Source of the DNA: Thioploca sp.
Lineage (GTDB): Bacteria; Pseudomonadota; Gammaproteobacteria; Beggiatoales; Beggiatoaceae
Reading direction: 5' to 3'
Assembly (NCBI GenBank): GCA_011371325.1
Contig: DRQV01000124.1
Coordinates: forward strand, 1 to 7,602
DNA length: 7,602 nucleotides
Below, piece by piece: positions 4,776 through 7,602 of the stretch (within the stretch, counting starts at the first letter, position 1; each line of letters starts with the position of its first letter). The translations under genes were made by a program, and so were the position numbers. The notes below the pieces were generated by a model. It had not been told where the DNA came from and did no database searches. It saw only the letters and a list, made by a program, of their open reading frames with translations.

Positions 4776-7550
4776 ATGACAGATAAATATATTTATTCTT
4801 ACAAAGAAGGGGATGGAAAAAATAAACTTCTATTGGGTGGTAAAGGTGCTAATTTATGCGAGATGACTCAAATTGGGCTTAATGTACCACCAGGTTTTGT
4901 AATTACTACTGAGACCTGTTTGCAGTATCTTGAACAAGGTACTTTACCTGCTGGAATGATGGATAGCATAAAACAGCACATGCAAGCAGTTGAGGCTGAT
5001 AGTGGCAAGCAATTTGGTGGGGTCGATAATCCATTGTTAGTATCCGTGCGTTCCGGTTCTGCTATATCAATGCCAGGAATGATGGACACTATTTTAAACT
5101 TAGGTCTAAATTCTAAAACTTTAAACGGTTTAATTAAACAAACTAATGATGAACGGTTTGCTTACGATGCTTATCGACGTTTTATTCAATTATTTGGCAA
5201 GGTTGCATTAAATATTGATGATGAACATTTTGATGCACATTTTGCAGCAATTAAGAAAAATGCTCATGCTAAAGCTGATGTTGATTTAGGAGTTGCTGAA
5301 CTGAAGGAAGTTAGTAAATTATTCTTACAAGTTGTACATGAACAAACTGGTAAACCTTTCCCAGAAGATGTATACGAGCAGTTAGAGATTGCGATTAAAT
5401 CAGTATTTAATTCTTGGTCTGGCAAACGAGCAGTAGATTATCGACGAGAATTTAATATTACTAAAGATATGGCTAATGGTACTGCGGTCAATATAGTATC
5501 AATGGTATTTGGCAACATGGGTAATGACTGTGCAACCGGAGTTGGTTTTACTCGCAATCCTGGAACTGGTGAAAATGAGATGTATGGTGAATACCTAATC
5601 AACGCTCAAGGTGAAGATGTAGTCGCTGGTATCCGTACTCCAAAGCCAATCCATAAAATGCAAGATGAAATGCCACAATTGTATCAAGAATTGGTAGAAT
5701 TGAGAAATAAGTTGGAAAATCATTATCATGAAGTACAAGATTATGAATATACTATTGAAAAAGGTATTTTATACTGTTTACAAACCCGTAATGGCAAAAT
5801 GAATGCTGTTGGAATGGTGCGTTCTTCGATAGAAATGGTTAAGGAAGGTTTGATCGATAAAAATCAGGCTTTATTGCGAGTAAATCCAGATGATTTAGAA
5901 CAATTACTTCATCCACGTTTAAATCCAAATAATCGGGCTGTACCATTAGCTCAAGGCTTGTCCGCTTCTCCAGGAGCTGCTAGTGGTAAATGTATATTTG
6001 ATGCCGATAAAGCTGAATTATTAGGTCTAGCTGGTGAGAAAGTAATTTTAGTACGAGAAGAAACTAAACCAGAAGATATTCATGGATTTTTCAAATCTCA
6101 AGGCATATTAACTAGTAGAGGTGGAAAAACTTCACATGCAGCAGTAGTTGCACGTGGTATGGGTAAAGCTTGTGTAGCTGGAGCTGAAGGAATTCGGATT
6201 GATACCAAAGAACGTCGAGCTATGATTGGGGAACGAGTTTTATTGGAAGGTGATGTTATAACTATTGACGGCAGCACTGGTGACGTTTACCTAGGCGAAC
6301 TCGATACTATTGAGCCAGAATTTTCAGAAGAATTAAAAATATTATTAGGTTGGGCTGATGAGGTTGCTTGTTTAAAAGTTATGGCTAATGCAGATACTCC
6401 AGAAGCTGCTGAAAAAGCTATTGAATATGGAGCTATGGGTATCGGTTTATGTCGAACTGAACGGATGTTTAATGATGTTGACCGTTTGCCTATCGTAGTA
6501 GAAATGATTTTAGCAAATAGTAAGAAAGCTAGAGAAATAGCATTGAGTAAATTATTGCCAATCCAACGCAGTGATTTTAAAGCATTATTTACCACTATGG
6601 CTCCACGTCCAGTTACCGTACGGTTGTTAGATCCACCTTTACATGAATTTTTACCAACTGAAGCTCAGTTGCATGATGAATTAAAAAATCTCCATCAATT
6701 ACGTGGTACGGTAAAAGGGGTAGCTAATTTACTAAGCAGTATCCATTTAAGTCAAAATAATCCGGCTAATTTACCAACTCCACTGCCATCTCCATTTGAT
6801 GAAATGAGTGAGGAAATGGTAAATGAAGTTATTGCTAAGAAAGAAAGAATGTTGCAAAAAGTTCGAGAATTATATGAAGTAAATCCAATGCTTGGTCATC
6901 GGGGAGTGCGGTTGGGAATTACCTATCCAGAAATTTATACCATGCAAATTCGGGCTGTTTTAGAAGCTACTGCTGAATGTATAAAAGAAGGATTACCAGT
7001 TCATCCAGAAATTATGATACCGCAAGTTGTTACTTCTGAAGAATTAAAACGGGTGAAAGAGATAGTTGAAATTACCAAAAAAGAAGTTGAACAAGAACAT
7101 GAGATTGAACTTAAATTTAAGTTTGGGACTATGATTGAAGTAGTTCGAGCTTGTATGAGATCAGCTCAACTGGCTAAAGTTGCTGAATTTTTCTCTTTTG
7201 GAACTAATGATTTGTCTCAAGCCACATTTTCATTTTCACGGGAAGATGCAGAAAATAAATTTTTACCTTTATATAATGAAACTGGCATTTTACATGATAA
7301 TCCATTTGAAGTTTTAGATGTGGAAGGTGTCGGTCAATTGATGAAGATGACAGTGGAATGGGGCCGCAATAGTCGTCCTGGTTTACGGGTTGGTATTTGC
7401 GGTGAACAAGGTGGCCATCCGGATTCTATTCATTTTTGTAATCACATTGGCTTAGATTATGTGTCTTGTTCTTCACCACGAGTTCCTATTGCTCGTTTGG
7501 CCGCAGCTCAAGCTAAACTATTGGAAGATAGTTATGTAGAGTCGGTGTAA
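4776..7550 (+). CDS. ppdK: Pyruvate, phosphate dikinase
   Basis: PPDK reversibly converts pyruvate, ATP and phosphate to phosphoenolpyruvate, AMP and pyrophosphate in the cytoplasm, serving gluconeogenesis or pyrophosphate-linked glycolysis. Domains run in order: ATP-grasp region (about 1-340) with GGKGANL (21-27), SVRSGS (90-95) and LQTRNGK (335-341); the swivelling phosphohistidine domain with GGKTSHAAVVAR, catalytic His454 and Thr452, the position of the regulatory threonine in plants; and the PEP/pyruvate barrel with Arg560, Arg616, Glu788, Asn811 and Cys875 (GICGEQGG). These correspond to His455, Arg561, Arg617, Glu745, Asn768 and Cys831 of the Clostridium symbiosum enzyme. At 924 residues it is about 50 longer than that enzyme. 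The numbering shift shows roughly 44 extra residues between Arg616 and Glu788, best placed at about 630-690, including a proline-rich NLPTPLPSP stretch. The ATG at 4776 has AGGAG six bases upstream. No PPDK regulatory protein gene is in the window. Confidence 0.97.
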   Translation: MTDKYIYSYKEGDGKNKLLLGGKGANLCEMTQIGLNVPPGFVITTETCLQYLEQGTLPAGMMDSIKQHMQAVEADSGKQFGGVDNPLLVSVRSGSAISMPGMMDTILNLGLNSKTLNGLIKQTNDERFAYDAYRRFIQLFGKVALNIDDEHFDAHFAAIKKNAHAKADVDLGVAELKEVSKLFLQVVHEQTGKPFPEDVYEQLEIAIKSVFNSWSGKRAVDYRREFNITKDMANGTAVNIVSMVFGNMGNDCATGVGFTRNPGTGENEMYGEYLINAQGEDVVAGIRTPKPIHKMQDEMPQLYQELVELRNKLENHYHEVQDYEYTIEKGILYCLQTRNGKMNAVGMVRSSIEMVKEGLIDKNQALLRVNPDDLEQLLHPRLNPNNRAVPLAQGLSASPGAASGKCIFDADKAELLGLAGEKVILVREETKPEDIHGFFKSQGILTSRGGKTSHAAVVARGMGKACVAGAEGIRIDTKERRAMIGERVLLEGDVITIDGSTGDVYLGELDTIEPEFSEELKILLGWADEVACLKVMANADTPEAAEKAIEYGAMGIGLCRTERMFNDVDRLPIVVEMILANSKKAREIALSKLLPIQRSDFKALFTTMAPRPVTVRLLDPPLHEFLPTEAQLHDELKNLHQLRGTVKGVANLLSSIHLSQNNPANLPTPLPSPFDEMSEEMVNEVIAKKERMLQKVRELYEVNPMLGHRGVRLGITYPEIYTMQIRAVLEATAECIKEGLPVHPEIMIPQVVTSEELKRVKEIVEITKKEVEQEHEIELKFKFGTMIEVVRACMRSAQLAKVAEFFSFGTNDLSQATFSFSREDAENKFLPLYNETGILHDNPFEVLDVEGVGQLMKMTVEWGRNSRPGLRVGICGEQGGHPDSIHFCNHIGLDYVSCSSPRVPIARLAAAQAKLLEDSYVESV

Positions 7551-7559
7551 TTAAACTGG

Positions 7560-7589
7560 CCAAAAATTGGTTTTATATTTGTTTATTTC
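7560..7589 (+). terminator. Weak terminator-like hairpin after ppdK
   Basis: CCAA (7560-7563) and TTGG (7567-7570) can pair around an AAA loop, with G-U pairs possibly extending the stem. A T-rich run follows (7571-7589). It lies ten bases after the ppdK stop, a suitable place, but the stem is short. Confidence 0.3.
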
Positions 7590-7602
7590 ATGATGGTCGA
7601 TT

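Noticed and set aside
6287..6595. 102-codon minus-strand ORF inside ppdK, and other minus-strand ORFs inside lnt, rnfC and ppdK
   Set aside because: They lie wholly within conserved genes in antisense frames, have no ribosome binding site I can recognise, and encode no recognisable domain.

Overview
This window comes from the chromosome of an AT-rich Gram-negative bacterium, most likely a proteobacterium of the gamma or beta type. Three things point that way: a full-length apolipoprotein N-acyltransferase (Lnt) with the motif KNHLVPFGEY, an RnfC-type Rnf/Rsx subunit, and a peptide-uptake ATPase resembling YejF/DppD. The low GC content and short gaps would fit a host-associated or reduced-genome lineage, but that is inference. 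All genes read cleanly in the standard code. I see no insertion sequence, tRNA, rRNA, CRISPR array or phage gene.

Layout: (1) Positions 1-512 (minus) hold the first 170 codons of a peptide ABC transporter ATPase that runs off the left edge. (2) A 76-base divergent gap carries two overlapping sigma70-like promoters. (3) A 62-residue, two-helix, cysteine-containing membrane microprotein (589-777) is followed on the same strand by lnt (841-2358), which appears to start at TTG. (4) A 190-base gap rich in inverted repeats contains a possible terminator for lnt. (5) A 173-residue pentapeptide-repeat protein lies on the minus strand (2549-3070). (6) Divergent from it is rnfC (3206-4546), with a leader of three copies of a 7-base element that can form alternative hairpins just before the ribosome binding site. 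(7) A 229-base gap without a convincing gene holds a perfect 15-base palindrome. (8) A 924-residue pyruvate phosphate dikinase gene, ppdK (4776-7550), follows, with a weak terminator-like element after it.

The genes do not form one pathway. Lnt finishes lipoprotein maturation in the inner membrane. The ABC ATPase powers peptide uptake. RnfC is the peripheral NADH/FMN/Fe-S subunit of an ion-pumping ferredoxin:NAD oxidoreductase, but no other Rnf gene lies next to it. PPDK interconverts pyruvate and phosphoenolpyruvate using ATP/phosphate and AMP/pyrophosphate. RnfC and PPDK both belong to redox and energy metabolism, but a functional link between them is speculative.

No clearly new multi-gene system is visible. 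The points most worth a second look are the rnfC leader, the isolated rnfC, the approximately 44-residue insertion in PPDK, the palindrome before ppdK, the repeat structure of the pentapeptide gene and the membrane microprotein before lnt.
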